Assembly: GCF_030643825.1 (NCBI RefSeq)
Contig: NZ_CP101717.1
Span: forward strand, 620,001 to 684,000
Source: Salinispirillum sp. LH 10-3-1
GTDB taxonomy: Bacteria > Pseudomonadota > Gammaproteobacteria > Pseudomonadales > Natronospirillaceae
Reading direction: 5' to 3'
DNA: 64,000 nucleotides
The notes beneath the pieces are model-generated. The model was not told the origin of the DNA and ran no database searches. It saw nothing but the letters and a program-made list of their open reading frames with translations. Shown piece after piece: positions 36,318 to 45,945 of this stretch; positions within the stretch are counted from its first letter, which is position 1, and each line of letters begins with the position of its first letter. Position numbers and translations under genes: made by a program.

Positions 36318-37724
36318 TTAAGCAGAGTAGTACATGTCGAACTCAATTGGGTGAGTCGTCATGCGCAAGCGCTCGATGTCACCTTCTTTCAATTCGATGT
36401 ACGCATCGATCATGTCCTTAGTGAATACACCGCCTTGCGTCAGGTATTCGTGGTCATCTTTCAATGCTTGCAGCGCTTCGTCCAAAGAACCAGCAACCGT
36501 TGGGATGGCCAATGCTTCTTCTGCTGGCAGGTCATACAGATCCTTATCAGCCGCATCGCCAGGGTGAATCTTGTTCTTCACGCCGTCCAGACCAGCCATC
36601 AGCAAGGCAGCGAATGCCAAGTAAGGGTTAGCCACTGGGTCAGGGAAACGCGTTTCGATACGCTTAGCTTTTGGAGAAGCCACGTAAGGAATACGGATCG
36701 ACGCAGAGCGGTTACGCGCTGAGTAAGCCAACATAACCGGTGCTTCAAAACCAGGCACCAAACGCTTGTACGAGTTAGTTGCTGGGTTAGTGAAGGCGTT
36801 CAAAGAACGAGCGTGCTTGATGATACCGCCAATGTAGAACAAGGCAGTTTCAGACAAACCAGCGTACTGGTCGCCCGCAAACTGGTTTACGCCGTCTTTC
36901 CAGAAAGACTGGTGCACGTGCATACCAGAACCGTTGTCACCAACGATTGGCTTAGGCATGAACGTCGCAGTTTTGCCGTAAGCGTGTGCCACGTTGTGTA
37001 CGCAGTATTTCAATACCTGTACTTCGTCGGCTTTCTTCACCAGCGTGTTGAACTTAACGCCGATTTCACACTGACCAGCGTTGGCCACTTCGTGGTGGTG
37101 AACTTCTACGTCCAAGCCCATGGCTTCCATCGCGTCGCACATGGCAGAGCGGATGTCATGCAGACTGTCGATAGGAGGAACAGGGAAGTAACCACCTTTA
37201 ACACGAGGGCGGTGACCCAAGTTGCCGCCTTCGAACTGGTCGTTCGTAGACCAAGCCGCTTCTTCAGATTTGATCTTGTAGCTGCAACCGGCCATGTTGA
37301 TGTCCCAAGTCACACCGTCGAAGATGAAGAACTCAGGCTCAGGGCCAAAGAAGGCAACGTCGCCCAAACCTGTGGCGTTCAAGTAGGCTTCGGCACGCTT
37401 GGCAACAGAACGCGGGTCGCGCTCGTAACCTTGCATGGTAGAAGGCTCAACGATGTCACAACGTACGATGACTGTTGAATCTTCAGTGAACGGGTCCATG
37501 ATGGATGCACTATCATCAGGCATCAGGATCATGTCGGATTCGTTGATACCTTTCCAACCAGAGATAGAAGAACCATCAAACATCTGGCCGTTTTCGAAAA
37601 ACTCTTCGTCCACGTAGCGAGCAGGAATGGTCACGTGCTGCTCTTTACCCTTGGTGTCCGTGAAGCGCAGGTCTACCCACTTGGCTTCATTATCTTTAAT
37701 CAGCTTCAGAGTATGCTCTGACAT
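36318..37724 (-). CDS. glnA: Type I glutamine synthetase
   Basis: 468 residues, GSI-beta type. It forms glutamine from glutamate, ammonia and ATP as a dodecamer. Visible: [18 protein letters not shown], the substrate-loop segment [35 protein letters not shown], and the adenylylation site DLYDLPAEE (Tyr about residue 397). The DLYDLP site implies control by GlnE. Transcription should start from a sigma-54 promoter about 88 bases upstream with two NtrC sites. It is not linked to ntrBC. Confidence 0.97.
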   Translation of the reverse strand: MSEHTLKLIKDNEAKWVDLRFTDTKGKEQHVTIPARYVDEEFFENGQMFDGSSISGWKGINESDMILMPDDSASIMDPFTEDSTVIVRCDIVEPSTMQGYERDPRSVAKRAEAYLNATGLGDVAFFGPEPEFFIFDGVTWDINMAGCSYKIKSEEAAWSTNDQFEGGNLGHRPRVKGGYFPVPPIDSLHDIRSAMCDAMEAMGLDVEVHHHEVANAGQCEIGVKFNTLVKKADEVQVLKYCVHNVAHAYGKTATFMPKPIVGDNGSGMHVHQSFWKDGVNQFAGDQYAGLSETALFYIGGIIKHARSLNAFTNPATNSYKRLVPGFEAPVMLAYSARNRSASIRIPYVASPKAKRIETRFPDPVANPYLAFAALLMAGLDGVKNKIHPGDAADKDLYDLPAEEALAIPTVAGSLDEALQALKDDHEYLTQGGVFTKDMIDAYIELKEGDIERLRMTTHPIEFDMYYSA

Positions 37725-37823
37725 ATCTAGACTCTCCGAGTTTACGATCCACTAGGATCAAAAATGGTTGTTTATTCGTTGCTGCAGTGTAGAACATCTG
37801 TGCACGCCTTGTGAGCATAAAAA

Positions 37824-37838
37824 GCAAAGCCCGTGCCA
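37824..37838 (-). promoter_or_regulatory. Sigma-54 promoter of glnA
   Basis: Read on the minus strand, TGGCACGGGCTTTGC is a near-perfect -24/-12 element with GG and GC 10 bases apart. Transcription would begin near 37812, about 88 bases before the glnA start codon. Confidence 0.85.
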
Positions 37839-37901
37839 GTTGCTGAAATGCCGTATTTTGGGGCCTTTGGAGCAATGCTGGTGCGTTAACCCAAAGAATG
37901 C

Positions 37902-37937
37902 GCACTTAATCGGTGCAATAAAGCACTAAAAAGGTGC
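37902..37937 (-). promoter_or_regulatory. Two NtrC enhancer sites upstream of glnA
   Basis: GCACTTAATCGGTGC (37902-37916) and GCACTAAAAAGGTGC (37923-37937) both fit GCACY-N5-GGTGC. Their centres are 21 bases apart, two helical turns, so two NtrC dimers would bind on the same face. They lie about 97 and 118 bases upstream of the predicted start, comparable with E. coli glnAp2. Confidence 0.85.
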
Positions 37938-38046
37938 GTTGTGCGGGTGTTGTGCGAACATCTGGTGCAGGCGGGTATCTGACTGGTTCAGGATTGGGGC
38001 AAGACGATCTGAGTATCTTAGCCTGTTCGATGTCCCGCTTTTTCGC

Positions 38047-38052
38047 TATAAT
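38047..38052 (+). promoter_or_regulatory. Candidate -10 box for thiI
   Basis: TATAAT in CGCTATAATACGCG, 84 bases before the thiI start. The -35 region around 38024 is weak. I see no TPP riboswitch in the short leader. Confidence 0.5.
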
Positions 38053-38135
38053 ACGCGCCCTTTTTATGGGTCATCAGTGTGCCAGATAATGTGGCTGGAT
38101 ACGAACTGAGGGACTCCGAGCGCGTTGAGCCGATC

Positions 38136-39605
38136 ATGAAGTTTATTGTAAAGCTGTTCCCAGAAATCATCATAAAGTCGCGCCCGGTGCGCTTGCAGCA
38201 ATTGAAGCGCCTGAAAACCAACATGCGCATCATATTGAAGGCCATACATCCGGCGGTTAGGGTCGGTGGCAACTGGGACGTGCTGGAAGTTGACGCCGGA
38301 GCCGATTGCCCCGCAGCGAAAGCCATCGAATTGAGCGACGCACTAACCCGTATTCCTGGTATTGCCAATTTCACTGAAGCGAAAGAGTACCCACTGGGTG
38401 ATTTTGACACCATTGCCGCACAGTCGTTAGAAGCGGTTGGGGATGCGCTCAATGGCAAAACATTTCGAGTTCGGGTGAAGCGCAGTGGGAACCATGAGTT
38501 TCGTTCAGTGGATCTCGAGCGGCACGTCGGCAGTGTACTGAATCACAATACCGCTGCTGCCGGTGTGAACTTGAAAGACCCTGACGTTTCGGTGACCTTA
38601 GAAGTACGTAAAGACCGCCTCTTTATTGTCAGCAATCGCCGTGAAGGCATGGGTGGTTATCCATTGGGTACGCAAGAGTACGTTGCCACGCTGATTTCCG
38701 GTGGTTATGACTCGTCAGTTGCGGCTTGGCAGATGATGCGTCGTGGTTTGTGCACGCACTTTATTTTCTTCAATTTGGGCGGCCAGGCGCACGAAGACGG
38801 CGTAAAAGAGATCGCTCACTTCTTGTGGCACCGTTTTGGTGCGTCGCATCCGGTGACCTTCGTGTCTGTACCCTTTGAGCCGGTGGTCGAAGAGATTCTG
38901 ACGCAAGTGGATAATTCCCACATGGGCGTGGTGCTGAAGCGTCAGATGATGCAGGCCGCCGACAAAATCGCCGAGCGTCTGGGCGCCGTAGCATTGGTCA
39001 CGGGTGAAGCCATTGCGCAGGTGTCGAGCCAAACGTTGATCAATCTGCAAGTCATTGACCGCAGTGTGGATCGATTGATTCTGCGTCCGCTGATTACCAG
39101 TGATAAACAAGTGATCATTGATCAAGCGAAAGCCATTGGCGCAGCCGCCTTTTCAGAAGTCATGCCGGAGTATTGCGGCGTGATCAGCCGCCGCCCGACC
39201 ACCCGCGCGCGCCAGCACATTGTTGAACACGAAGAACAGCGGATGAATGAGGATGTATTGCAGTGGGCCATCGACAACGCTGTGTTTGAGTCGATTCAGG
39301 ATGTGATTCGTCCAGCTTCCGCAATTACTGAGGTACCGATGGGGGATCCTACCAATACTGCGGCAGTGGTGTTGGATGTACGCCACCCAGACGATGTTGA
39401 ACGTGCGCCCGTCTCAGTAGTGGGGCATGACGTACAGGTGATGCCGTTCTACCGTGTGCAGTCTGGTTTCGCTGCCTTGGATCAAGACCGAGAGTACTGG
39501 TTGTATTGTCCGAAGGGCGTAATGAGCAAGCTACAAGCATTGCAGTTGCAGGATGCGGGGTACAAAAATGTGCGGATGTGTCCGCTGGATTTAGTGCAAC
39601 AGTAG
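38136..39605 (+). CDS. thiI: tRNA 4-thiouridine synthase / thiamine sulfurtransferase ThiI
   Basis: 489 residues. It transfers sulfur to U8 of tRNA and to ThiS. N-terminal ferredoxin-like and THUMP domains (VRVKRSGNHEFRSVDLERHV), PP-loop ATP-pyrophosphatase (LISGGYDSSVAAW), the conserved MPEYCGVIS cysteine, and a C-terminal rhodanese domain with active-site Cys in LYCPKGVMS. Both cysteines are present, so the long E. coli-type sulfur-relay form is intact. The start at 38136 (MKFIVKLFPE) matches the family; an upstream GTG at 38079 is less likely. Confidence 0.95.
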   Translation: MKFIVKLFPEIIIKSRPVRLQQLKRLKTNMRIILKAIHPAVRVGGNWDVLEVDAGADCPAAKAIELSDALTRIPGIANFTEAKEYPLGDFDTIAAQSLEAVGDALNGKTFRVRVKRSGNHEFRSVDLERHVGSVLNHNTAAAGVNLKDPDVSVTLEVRKDRLFIVSNRREGMGGYPLGTQEYVATLISGGYDSSVAAWQMMRRGLCTHFIFFNLGGQAHEDGVKEIAHFLWHRFGASHPVTFVSVPFEPVVEEILTQVDNSHMGVVLKRQMMQAADKIAERLGAVALVTGEAIAQVSSQTLINLQVIDRSVDRLILRPLITSDKQVIIDQAKAIGAAAFSEVMPEYCGVISRRPTTRARQHIVEHEEQRMNEDVLQWAIDNAVFESIQDVIRPASAITEVPMGDPTNTAAVVLDVRHPDDVERAPVSVVGHDVQVMPFYRVQSGFAALDQDREYWLYCPKGVMSKLQALQLQDAGYKNVRMCPLDLVQQ

Positions 39606-39624
39606 CGCCTATTGATAGGCATTA

Positions 39625-39650
39625 AAAAAGGCTCCCTTAGGAGCCTTTTT
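39625..39650. terminator. Bidirectional terminator between thiI and secB
   Basis: AAAAAGGCTCC pairs with GGAGCCTTTTT around a CTTA loop, 20 bases after thiI and 25 bases after the end of secB on the other strand. Confidence 0.88.
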
Positions 39651-39674
39651 AACTTCAGCGGCTACGAGATGAGA

Positions 39675-40124
39675 TCAATGCGCCGCTTCGGTGTTGTCTT
39701 TTTGCTGTTTGGTTTGCTGGTACAGCACATCGAAGTTAACCGGTGCTAGCATCACGGCTGGGAAGCTGCCTTTAACAACCAGGCTGTCAATGGCTTCACG
39801 TGCGTACGGGAACAGCAAGCTCGGGACATAGGCACCCAGCATCTGGTCCAGCGCAGCTGGCTCAAAACCGCCAGCGGTCACGATGCAGGCCTGTTCGATT
39901 TCGGCCAGAAACGCGACTTTCTCTTCCAGTTCAGCAGTCACCGTCAGGCGCAACAGCACTTCGTACGCATCTTCACCGAGTGAAGTTGCTTTGGTGTTAA
40001 GATCTACCTTCACTTTGGGCTGCCAAGGTGAGCGATAAATCGACGGTGAATTTGGCGCTTCAAAAGAGCTGTTTTTGATGTAGATGCGCTGAATACCGAA
40101 ACGCGTTTTAGGTGCTTCTGACAT
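39675..40124 (-). CDS. secB: Protein-export chaperone SecB
   Basis: 149 residues, usual length; cytosolic tetrameric chaperone that hands unfolded precursors to SecA. Conserved segments: FGIQRIYIKNSSFEAPNSP at the N-terminus, the acidic-aromatic core and YVPSLLFPYAREAIDSLVVK, and LAPVNFDVLY near the C-terminus. Third gene of yibN-grxC-secB, separated from grxC by 81 bases. The next gene in E. coli, gpsA, is not present here. Confidence 0.97.
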   Translation of the reverse strand: MSEAPKTRFGIQRIYIKNSSFEAPNSPSIYRSPWQPKVKVDLNTKATSLGEDAYEVLLRLTVTAELEEKVAFLAEIEQACIVTAGGFEPAALDQMLGAYVPSLLFPYAREAIDSLVVKGSFPAVMLAPVNFDVLYQQTKQQKDNTEAAH

Positions 40125-40205
40125 AATACTGTTCTCTTATTTTAACTAAGTATCAAGTGTATGAATGCTGATGTATCAGTGAACTCCGGGGCTCTATATT
40201 GCCCG

Positions 40206-40463
40206 TCAGGATAGCATCGCATCGAGTTTTCCGGCGCGCTCCAAAGCGTACAGTTCGTCGCACCCCCCTATATGTTGCTCGCCAATCCAGATTTGCGGCA
40301 CGGTGTGGCTGCCGGCTTTAGCGGTCATTTCTGCACGCTTAGCGGCGTCCATATCAACACCGATCTCGGTATACGCCACCTGCTTATGATCCAGCAGCAT
40401 CTTGGCGCGGATACAAAAGGGGCAGAAACGGGTGGTGTACAGGGTTACCGAAGGGGTGGCCAT
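40206..40463 (-). CDS. grxC: Glutaredoxin 3
   Basis: 85 residues. Dithiol active site CPFC in TLYTTRFCPFCIRAK (residues ~6-20), cis-Pro in SHTVPQIWIG and the GG-C-D glutathione-binding turn in IGGCDEL. The start at 40463 overlaps the yibN stop (TAATG), giving coupling. Works as a thiol-disulfide oxidoreductase with glutathione in the cytosol. An in-frame ATG 36 bases upstream would add non-family residues. Confidence 0.95.
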   Translation of the reverse strand: MATPSVTLYTTRFCPFCIRAKMLLDHKQVAYTEIGVDMDAAKRAEMTAKAGSHTVPQIWIGEQHIGGCDELYALERAGKLDAMLS

Positions 40464-40879
40464 TAGGATTTCACCAGCGGCATGCTGCTCGCTTGCCACT
40501 CCATCAAGCCGCCTTTCATGCGATAGACTTCAGTGAAGCCAGCCTTGCGCAGTTCTGCACCAGCCGAGCCTGCAGTGGTGCCTGTTTGGCAAACCACAAT
40601 AATCGGCTTAGCCTTGTGTTTTTCCAGTTCGCTCAGGCGATCCTTAATCACCGCAGACGGGATGTTGATGGCGTTCGGTACGTGGCCCTTACGGAAGTCC
40701 TCGTTTTTGCGCACATCAAGCACCACGGCACTTTCGTTGTTGACCTTGATGGTCACTTCTTGCGGCGTCAGGCCTTTGCCGCCACGGGCGGACTCAGAAA
40801 TAATCAGCAAAAAGAAAAACGCCAGCCAGGCGCTGGCGAGCATCCAGTTTTCGGAGATAAAAGCAAAAAATTGCATCAT
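40463..40879 (-). CDS. yibN: Membrane-anchored rhodanese-like protein YibN
   Basis: 138 residues. N-terminal membrane segment (about 11-27, MLASAWLAFFFLLIISESA) and a single rhodanese domain whose active-site loop is VVCQTGTTAGSA with the catalytic Cys present. The VVLDVRKNEDFRKGHVPNA segment is typical of the fold. It heads yibN-grxC-secB, as in enterics, and is divergent from gpmI across 266 bases. Exact sulfur-transfer role is not established for the family. Confidence 0.92.
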   Translation of the reverse strand: MMQFFAFISENWMLASAWLAFFFLLIISESARGGKGLTPQEVTIKVNNESAVVLDVRKNEDFRKGHVPNAINIPSAVIKDRLSELEKHKAKPIIVVCQTGTTAGSAGAELRKAGFTEVYRMKGGLMEWQASSMPLVKS

Positions 40880-41145
40880 ACAGGCTGGTTCCGCTCAATC
40901 GGTCATAAAAAAGTTTCGCGAGTATAACGCAGAAGGACGGCATCATCATCCCCCAAATAGCCCCATTCTGCAGAGAGCAGGGCCGCGCAATGCACTCGCT
41001 ACTCGTTCTCATTGGGGGTACAATTACTCAACAGTGGACCCCGCGGCCACCGGTCAATGCACTCCTATAAAAAATACAAGGCGACTGACTACCAAACGAG
41101 TGCGCGCGGGGAATTTGCAAGAGAGAAGAGAAAATAGAGGATATT

Positions 41146-42684
41146 ATGTCGGCGAAAAAAACAGTGGCCTTGTTCATTCTCGATGGTTTCGGCTACAGCG
41201 AAACTTCTAAATCGAACGCTATTGAAGCAGCGAACACACCTACGTGGGACCACCTGTGGTCTACCTACCCTAAAACCACCATCAAAACTTCCGGTTTAGC
41301 GGTTGGGTTACCAGAGGGGCAGATGGGCAATTCTGAAGTTGGGCACATGAACCTGGGTGCCGGTCGGGTTGTTTATCAGAATTTCACGCGCATCACCAAA
41401 GATATTGATGATGGCGATTTTTTCACCAACGAAGCGTTAGTGGGTGCCGTAGAGGCCGCCAAAGCCGTGAACGGCGCAGTACACATCTTGGGCCTGGCCT
41501 CGCCCGGCGGCGTGCACAGCCACGATGACCACCTGATCGCTATGATGGAACTGGCTGCCAAACACGGCGTAGAAGTCTACGTACATGCTTTTCTGGACGG
41601 ACGCGACACACCACCGCGCAGCGCTGACGCCACCTTGGTTCGCTTGCAAAAACGCGCCGATGAATTGGGTGTGCGCGGCGTGGCCTCACTGGTGGGTCGC
41701 TATTACGCCATGGACCGTGACAACCGTTGGGACCGTGTGCAGAAAGCCTATGATCTGCTCACCCAAGGCATCGCAGACAATGTGGCCAGTACCCCGAGTG
41801 ATGGCTTAAAAGCCGCCTACGAGCAAGACAAAGACGACGAGTTCTGCCCGCCAACGGCCATCGTGCCGGCCGGAAAAACCGCCGCCGTGATCAAGGACGG
41901 TGACGCCGTGGTGTTTATGAACTTCCGTCCAGACCGCGCCCGCGAACTGACCAATGCGTTCGTGCAGGACGACCTGACCGACATGCCGCGTGCCGTGCGC
42001 CCAGCGTTGTCGCGCTTCGTCACGCTGACGGAATACGCCGCCGACATCCCGGCCGTTGTGGCTTACCCGCCGACGGCCTTGACCAATACGTTGGGCGACT
42101 ACGTTTCACAGCAGGGCAAAACTCAGTTGCGTATTGCTGAAACGGAGAAGTACGCGCACGTCACCTTCTTCTTCAGTGGCGGTGAGGAGAAAGAGTATGC
42201 TGGTGAAGACCGCATTCTGGTGCCGTCGCCTGATGTCGCTACTTATGACCTGAAACCGGAAATGAGCGCGCCCGAAGTGACCGCCAAACTGGTAGAAGCG
42301 ATAAAATCCCGCAAATATGACCTGATCGTCTGCAACTACGCCAACGGCGACATGGTGGGTCACACCGGCAAATTCGACGCCGCCGTGAAAGCGGTAGAGG
42401 CGCTGGATGTCAGCCTGAAAGCTATTACTGAAGCCTTGTTAGAGGTGGATGGCGAATGCTTGATCACTGCCGACCACGGCAACGTCGAGCTTATGGTAGA
42501 CCCTGAAACGGGAGGCGCTGTCACCTCGCACACGATCTTCCCCGTACCCTTGGTGTACGTTAGCAATCGTGCGGCGGGCAAGCAGCTGAAGGAAGGCGGT
42601 CTGAGTGACATCGCGCCGACCTTGCTGACGCTGATGGGCGATGCCATTCCGGCTGAAATGACGGGCAAAAGCTTACTCGTATAG
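41146..42684 (+). CDS. gpmI: 2,3-bisphosphoglycerate-independent phosphoglycerate mutase
   Basis: 512 residues, manganese-dependent alkaline-phosphatase-superfamily enzyme of glycolysis. The phosphoserine nucleophile lies in [18 protein letters not shown] (about residue 63); metal ligands are in [18 protein letters not shown] and [10 protein letters not shown]. The phosphatase and transferase parts are both complete. It faces yibN divergently and is followed by a perfect terminator, so it may be separate from envC-ctpA. Confidence 0.97.
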   Translation: MSAKKTVALFILDGFGYSETSKSNAIEAANTPTWDHLWSTYPKTTIKTSGLAVGLPEGQMGNSEVGHMNLGAGRVVYQNFTRITKDIDDGDFFTNEALVGAVEAAKAVNGAVHILGLASPGGVHSHDDHLIAMMELAAKHGVEVYVHAFLDGRDTPPRSADATLVRLQKRADELGVRGVASLVGRYYAMDRDNRWDRVQKAYDLLTQGIADNVASTPSDGLKAAYEQDKDDEFCPPTAIVPAGKTAAVIKDGDAVVFMNFRPDRARELTNAFVQDDLTDMPRAVRPALSRFVTLTEYAADIPAVVAYPPTALTNTLGDYVSQQGKTQLRIAETEKYAHVTFFFSGGEEKEYAGEDRILVPSPDVATYDLKPEMSAPEVTAKLVEAIKSRKYDLIVCNYANGDMVGHTGKFDAAVKAVEALDVSLKAITEALLEVDGECLITADHGNVELMVDPETGGAVTSHTIFPVPLVYVSNRAAGKQLKEGGLSDIAPTLLTLMGDAIPAEMTGKSLLV

Positions 42685-42704
42685 TCCGGCGCTGAGACAT
42701 CAGG

Positions 42705-42741
42705 GCCGCCCTCTTTTGATTGAGAAGAGGGCGGCTTTTTT
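42705..42741 (+). terminator. gpmI terminator
   Basis: GCCGCCCTCTT pairs with AAGAGGGCGGC (8-base loop) and is followed by six T residues, 20 bases after the gpmI stop. Confidence 0.92.
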
Positions 42742-42936
42742 GTTTCTTAACGGTTGTGCTGGAGGAGTTCTTGGCTGGTCGGTGACAGTAATCGCTGGCT
42801 GGAATTTAGGCAGTTTACGTTCGATAGCGTACAGACGAAAAGTAAGGCTTCAAATATCTTCGATCTTCACCCTGCATTTGCATGAGTTCATGCGAAGAGG
42901 CGATGGTGAAGCGAAAATTTATTTGGGAAATACATT

Positions 42937-43149
42937 ATGAATAATAAAACTGTAGCTATTGTGCTGATTGTTGTTGGTCTAATCCTGCTTTTCTTGGCGT
43001 ATCAGTCGTCCCAAAGTCTGGATGATCAGGTTGCAGAAGCCTTTACTGGGCGTTTTACTGAATCTACCACCTGGTACTTGATACTGGGTGCCGCTGCTTC
43101 GGTGGCTGGTGTAGGCATGCTGGTGTTTGGTAAGGCATCACATCGTTAG
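42937..43149 (+). CDS. Small membrane protein, DUF3185-like
   Basis: 70 residues with two predicted membrane helices (about residues 5-22 and 45-64) and short polar ends. The layout IVLIVVGLILLFLAYQSSQS, then WYLILGAAASVAGVGMLVFG, is that of the DUF3185 family. No enzymatic motif. It is inserted between gpmI and envC, which are usually adjacent in related genomes, and is flanked by the gpmI terminator and a hairpin at 43173-43201. It probably has its own promoter. Confidence 0.7.
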   Translation: MNNKTVAIVLIVVGLILLFLAYQSSQSLDDQVAEAFTGRFTESTTWYLILGAAASVAGVGMLVFGKASHR

Positions 43150-43172
43150 TACGTTAAACTGACCAAGTGCAG

Positions 43173-43201
43173 CGAGCAGGCAGTGCCTTGGCCTGTTCGC
43201 T
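43173..43201 (+). terminator. Hairpin after the DUF3185-like gene
   Basis: GCGAGCAGGC pairs with GCCTGTTCGC (one G-T wobble) around a 9-base loop, 24 bases after the stop. No clear T-run follows, so termination is uncertain. Confidence 0.4.
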
Positions 43202-43296
43202 TGAGTATCGGGTAATGCCGTTCTGGCGTCTGTGCGTCAATGGACGCAGGCGCCTGAGGCCGTTACGGATTGTGTTGACCCTGCGGAATGAGGGCG

Positions 43297-43324
43297 TTGG
43301 CATCACTACGAATTGATGTAGAAT
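43297..43324 (+). promoter_or_regulatory. Candidate sigma-70 promoter for envC-ctpA
   Basis: TTGGCA (43297-43302), a 16-base spacer and TAGAAT (43319-43324), about 50 bases before the envC start codon. Confidence 0.55.
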
Positions 43325-43374
43325 GAGCCGAGTTATTTTCATTTCCACTGACTGGTCAATAAGAGAGTTCCCGC

Positions 43375-44553
43375 TTGTCAAAGCGTTCCCATCTATTGTT
43401 TAGCATTCTTACTCGTTCGCGGTGCGGTTTTTGGGTGTGTTGCCTGCTGGCTGCCTTGTTGTTCAGCGGCCTTGTCCAAGCACAACAGCCTTCTTCCGCA
43501 GATGTTGAAGCGCTTAAGCAGCAAATCACGGCCTTACAAGAGCGTTTAGGCGCTACGCGTGCTGAGCGCACACGGATGGAGCGTTTGCTGGAAGAAACTG
43601 AGCGCGAAATGTCGGAAAATCGGCAGCGTCTATCGCGCATAGAAGCTCAACTAGCCACCACAGAGCGTGAACTGGCGGAGTTGCGCGGCCAATTGGTCAC
43701 GTTGGAAGCACAGCGCAAAGAGCAGGCCACGCGACTTGAGAGCATTCTGGTCAGTGTCTATAAAAGTGGACAGCAAACGCCATTAAAGGCTCTGCTATCG
43801 CCTGAGTCGCTGTCGCACGGACAGCGCATGATGACCTTTTACCAATTTTTTAATGCCGCTCAACTGGCAGAGCTTCAGGAGTACGAAGAGACTCTAAAGG
43901 AGCTGGCTGATGTAGAGACAGGCATTGCCGAGCGACAGACCAGTTTAGTGCAGCAGAACCAAGCCTTGGTTGACGAGAACAATCGCCTGATGCGCAGCCG
44001 TAATCAGCGCCAGCAGGTGGTGGCTCGACTGGCCGAAGAGGCCGCCTCACAACAAGCACAGATCGCGCAAAAAGAAGCCGAGCGGAAAGAACTGGAAGCC
44101 TTGGTGCGTGAAGTGGAGGCCGCCATCACACAGATTGACTTTGGCGCTGATGAACTGCCCTTCGTAGATCGTCGCGGCCAGATGACCGCGCCAGTAGAGG
44201 GAAGCATCAGAATCCGGTATGGTGAGCGCAATAGCCAGACCGGTGTGGTATACGACGGTCTGCTATTCGACGCACGCACGGGGAGTCCGGTAAGAGCTGT
44301 GCATTATGGGCGGGTAGTCTTCGCTGATTGGTTGCGTGGTTATGGTTTGTTGTTGATCTTGGATCATGGCCAAGGCTATCTTAGTTTGTACGGACGTAAT
44401 GAGTCGCTGATGCGTAACGTGGGCGACTGGGTTCGCGCCGGAGAAACCATCGCGCATGTTGGTGATTCCGGGGGATTTGAGCGTCCTGGGTTGTATTTTG
44501 AGATACGCCATAATGGTGCAACGACGAATCCACAGAACTGGATTCGCCGTTAA
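43375..44553 (+). CDS. envC: Murein hydrolase activator EnvC
   Basis: 392 residues. N-terminal signal/anchor (about 15-37, ending LVQAQQ), a long coiled coil (about 40-240, rich in E/R/Q/L) and a C-terminal LytM domain. The LytM zinc ligands are degenerate (HYGRVVFADWL and LYFEIRHNG keep the fold but not the HxH/HxxxD set), as in EnvC, which activates AmiA/AmiB at the septum instead of cutting itself. The start is TTG with AGAGAG upstream; no ATG lies near. Followed by ctpA after 60 bases. Confidence 0.9.
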   Translation: MSKRSHLLFSILTRSRCGFWVCCLLAALLFSGLVQAQQPSSADVEALKQQITALQERLGATRAERTRMERLLEETEREMSENRQRLSRIEAQLATTERELAELRGQLVTLEAQRKEQATRLESILVSVYKSGQQTPLKALLSPESLSHGQRMMTFYQFFNAAQLAELQEYEETLKELADVETGIAERQTSLVQQNQALVDENNRLMRSRNQRQQVVARLAEEAASQQAQIAQKEAERKELEALVREVEAAITQIDFGADELPFVDRRGQMTAPVEGSIRIRYGERNSQTGVVYDGLLFDARTGSPVRAVHYGRVVFADWLRGYGLLLILDHGQGYLSLYGRNESLMRNVGDWVRAGETIAHVGDSGGFERPGLYFEIRHNGATTNPQNWIRR

Positions 44554-44613
44554 CGAGTATAATAGAGAAGTTGATGGCGTTCCTGGTCGTCAGCGTAGTT
44601 AAGGGGTAACACC

Positions 44614-45915
44614 ATGACGATTAAAAAAGGTTCCGCTGTTGGCTACGTGGCCATGTTGGTCGTGGGCTTCGCGTTGGCGTTTAGTGCCAGTTCGTGGGCT
44701 GATCGACACACATCGAGCGCATCACGCGGCTTGCCGGTGGACGAAATGCGTCTGTTGGCCGAAGTGATTGACCGCATCAAAACGGCGTACGTCGATGAGG
44801 TCGACGACCGCAAGCTGATTGAAGATGCCATTCAAGGTATGTTGAAAGGCTTGGATCCACATTCCGATTATTTACCACCCGACGCCTTCGCCGATCTGCA
44901 AGAGTCGACAACCGGCCAGTTTGGTGGGTTGGGCATTGAAGTAACCATGGAAGATGGTTTTGTGCGCGTAGTCTCACCGATCGATGACACACCCGCTTAT
45001 CGCGCCGGCATACAGGCGGGTGATTTGATTACACGTTTGGACGATACACCGGTACAGGGACTGTCTCTGAGCCAGGCGGTTGACATCATGCGTGGCGAAC
45101 CAGGCAGCAGTATTACATTGACGGTCGTGCGCCAAGGCCAGTCGGCACCGCTGGAAATAACGCTGGAACGTGCGGTTATTCGCGTCACGTCCGTACGCAG
45201 CCGGATGTTAGAACCGGGCTTTGGCAGCATTCGTATTTCGTCATTCCAGCAAAACACCGCCGCAGATGTTGTACGAGAGATCAATCGCCTGCGTGAAGAA
45301 AACGGTGGTGAGCTGAAGGGCTTGGTATTGGATCTGCGTAACAACCCAGGTGGCTTGTTGAGTGCGTCGGTCGACGTATCTGACATCTTCTTGCAAGAGA
45401 AGCTGGTGGTGTATACCGAAAGCCGTATCCCGAACAACTCCTTCCGCTATCAGTCGCGTCGTCAGACGGTTGCACCTGATGTGAACTTGGTGGTCTTGAT
45501 CAATGGCGGCTCGGCGTCGGCCAGTGAAATCGTCGCCGGTGCGCTGCAAGATCATCGTCGGGCCATCGTTATGGGGATGCAAAGCTTTGGTAAGGGGTCG
45601 GTGCAAACAGTGATGCCATTGAGTCAGGATCAAACCGCTCTGAAGCTAACAACCGCGCGCTACTTTACGCCCCTAGGCACGTCGATACAGGGTACCGGTA
45701 TCGTGCCGGATATCGAAGTTCGTCAAGGCTCATTCACGCCGCAAGATGTGCGCTTCAATCGCGAAAGTGATTTGCAGGGTGCCTTGCCTAATGGGCAGGC
45801 TGAATCGGGCAGCGTGGCTGACGGCGATGAAGAGAAGGTTTCGATGCGTGACGAGGACTTCCAGATGTACGAAGCCTTGAATATGTTAAAAGGCTTGGCG
45901 ATTCTCAAGCCTTGA
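44614..45915 (+). CDS. ctpA: C-terminal processing protease CtpA (S41 family)
   Basis: 433 residues. Signal/anchor segment (about 10-30), PDZ domain (about 95-175, containing AYRAGIQAGDLITRLDDTPV) and S41 peptidase with the Ser-Lys dyad in GGSASASEIVAGAL and GMQSFGKGSVQT. Works in the periplasm on proteins with nonpolar C-termini; relatives control peptidoglycan hydrolases, which fits its place directly after envC. The C-terminal ~50 residues are acidic and variable. Confidence 0.95.
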   Translation: MTIKKGSAVGYVAMLVVGFALAFSASSWADRHTSSASRGLPVDEMRLLAEVIDRIKTAYVDEVDDRKLIEDAIQGMLKGLDPHSDYLPPDAFADLQESTTGQFGGLGIEVTMEDGFVRVVSPIDDTPAYRAGIQAGDLITRLDDTPVQGLSLSQAVDIMRGEPGSSITLTVVRQGQSAPLEITLERAVIRVTSVRSRMLEPGFGSIRISSFQQNTAADVVREINRLREENGGELKGLVLDLRNNPGGLLSASVDVSDIFLQEKLVVYTESRIPNNSFRYQSRRQTVAPDVNLVVLINGGSASASEIVAGALQDHRRAIVMGMQSFGKGSVQTVMPLSQDQTALKLTTARYFTPLGTSIQGTGIVPDIEVRQGSFTPQDVRFNRESDLQGALPNGQAESGSVADGDEEKVSMRDEDFQMYEALNMLKGLAILKP

Positions 45916-45945
45916 CAGTGAGTCGCTGGAAATGAGGCCGACATA

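Noticed and set aside
36813-37478. 221-codon plus-strand frame
   Set aside because: Antisense shadow of glnA.
37938-38135. TPP riboswitch before thiI
   Set aside because: The leader after the TATAAT box is too short and lacks the conserved CUGAGA/ACCUGA elements.
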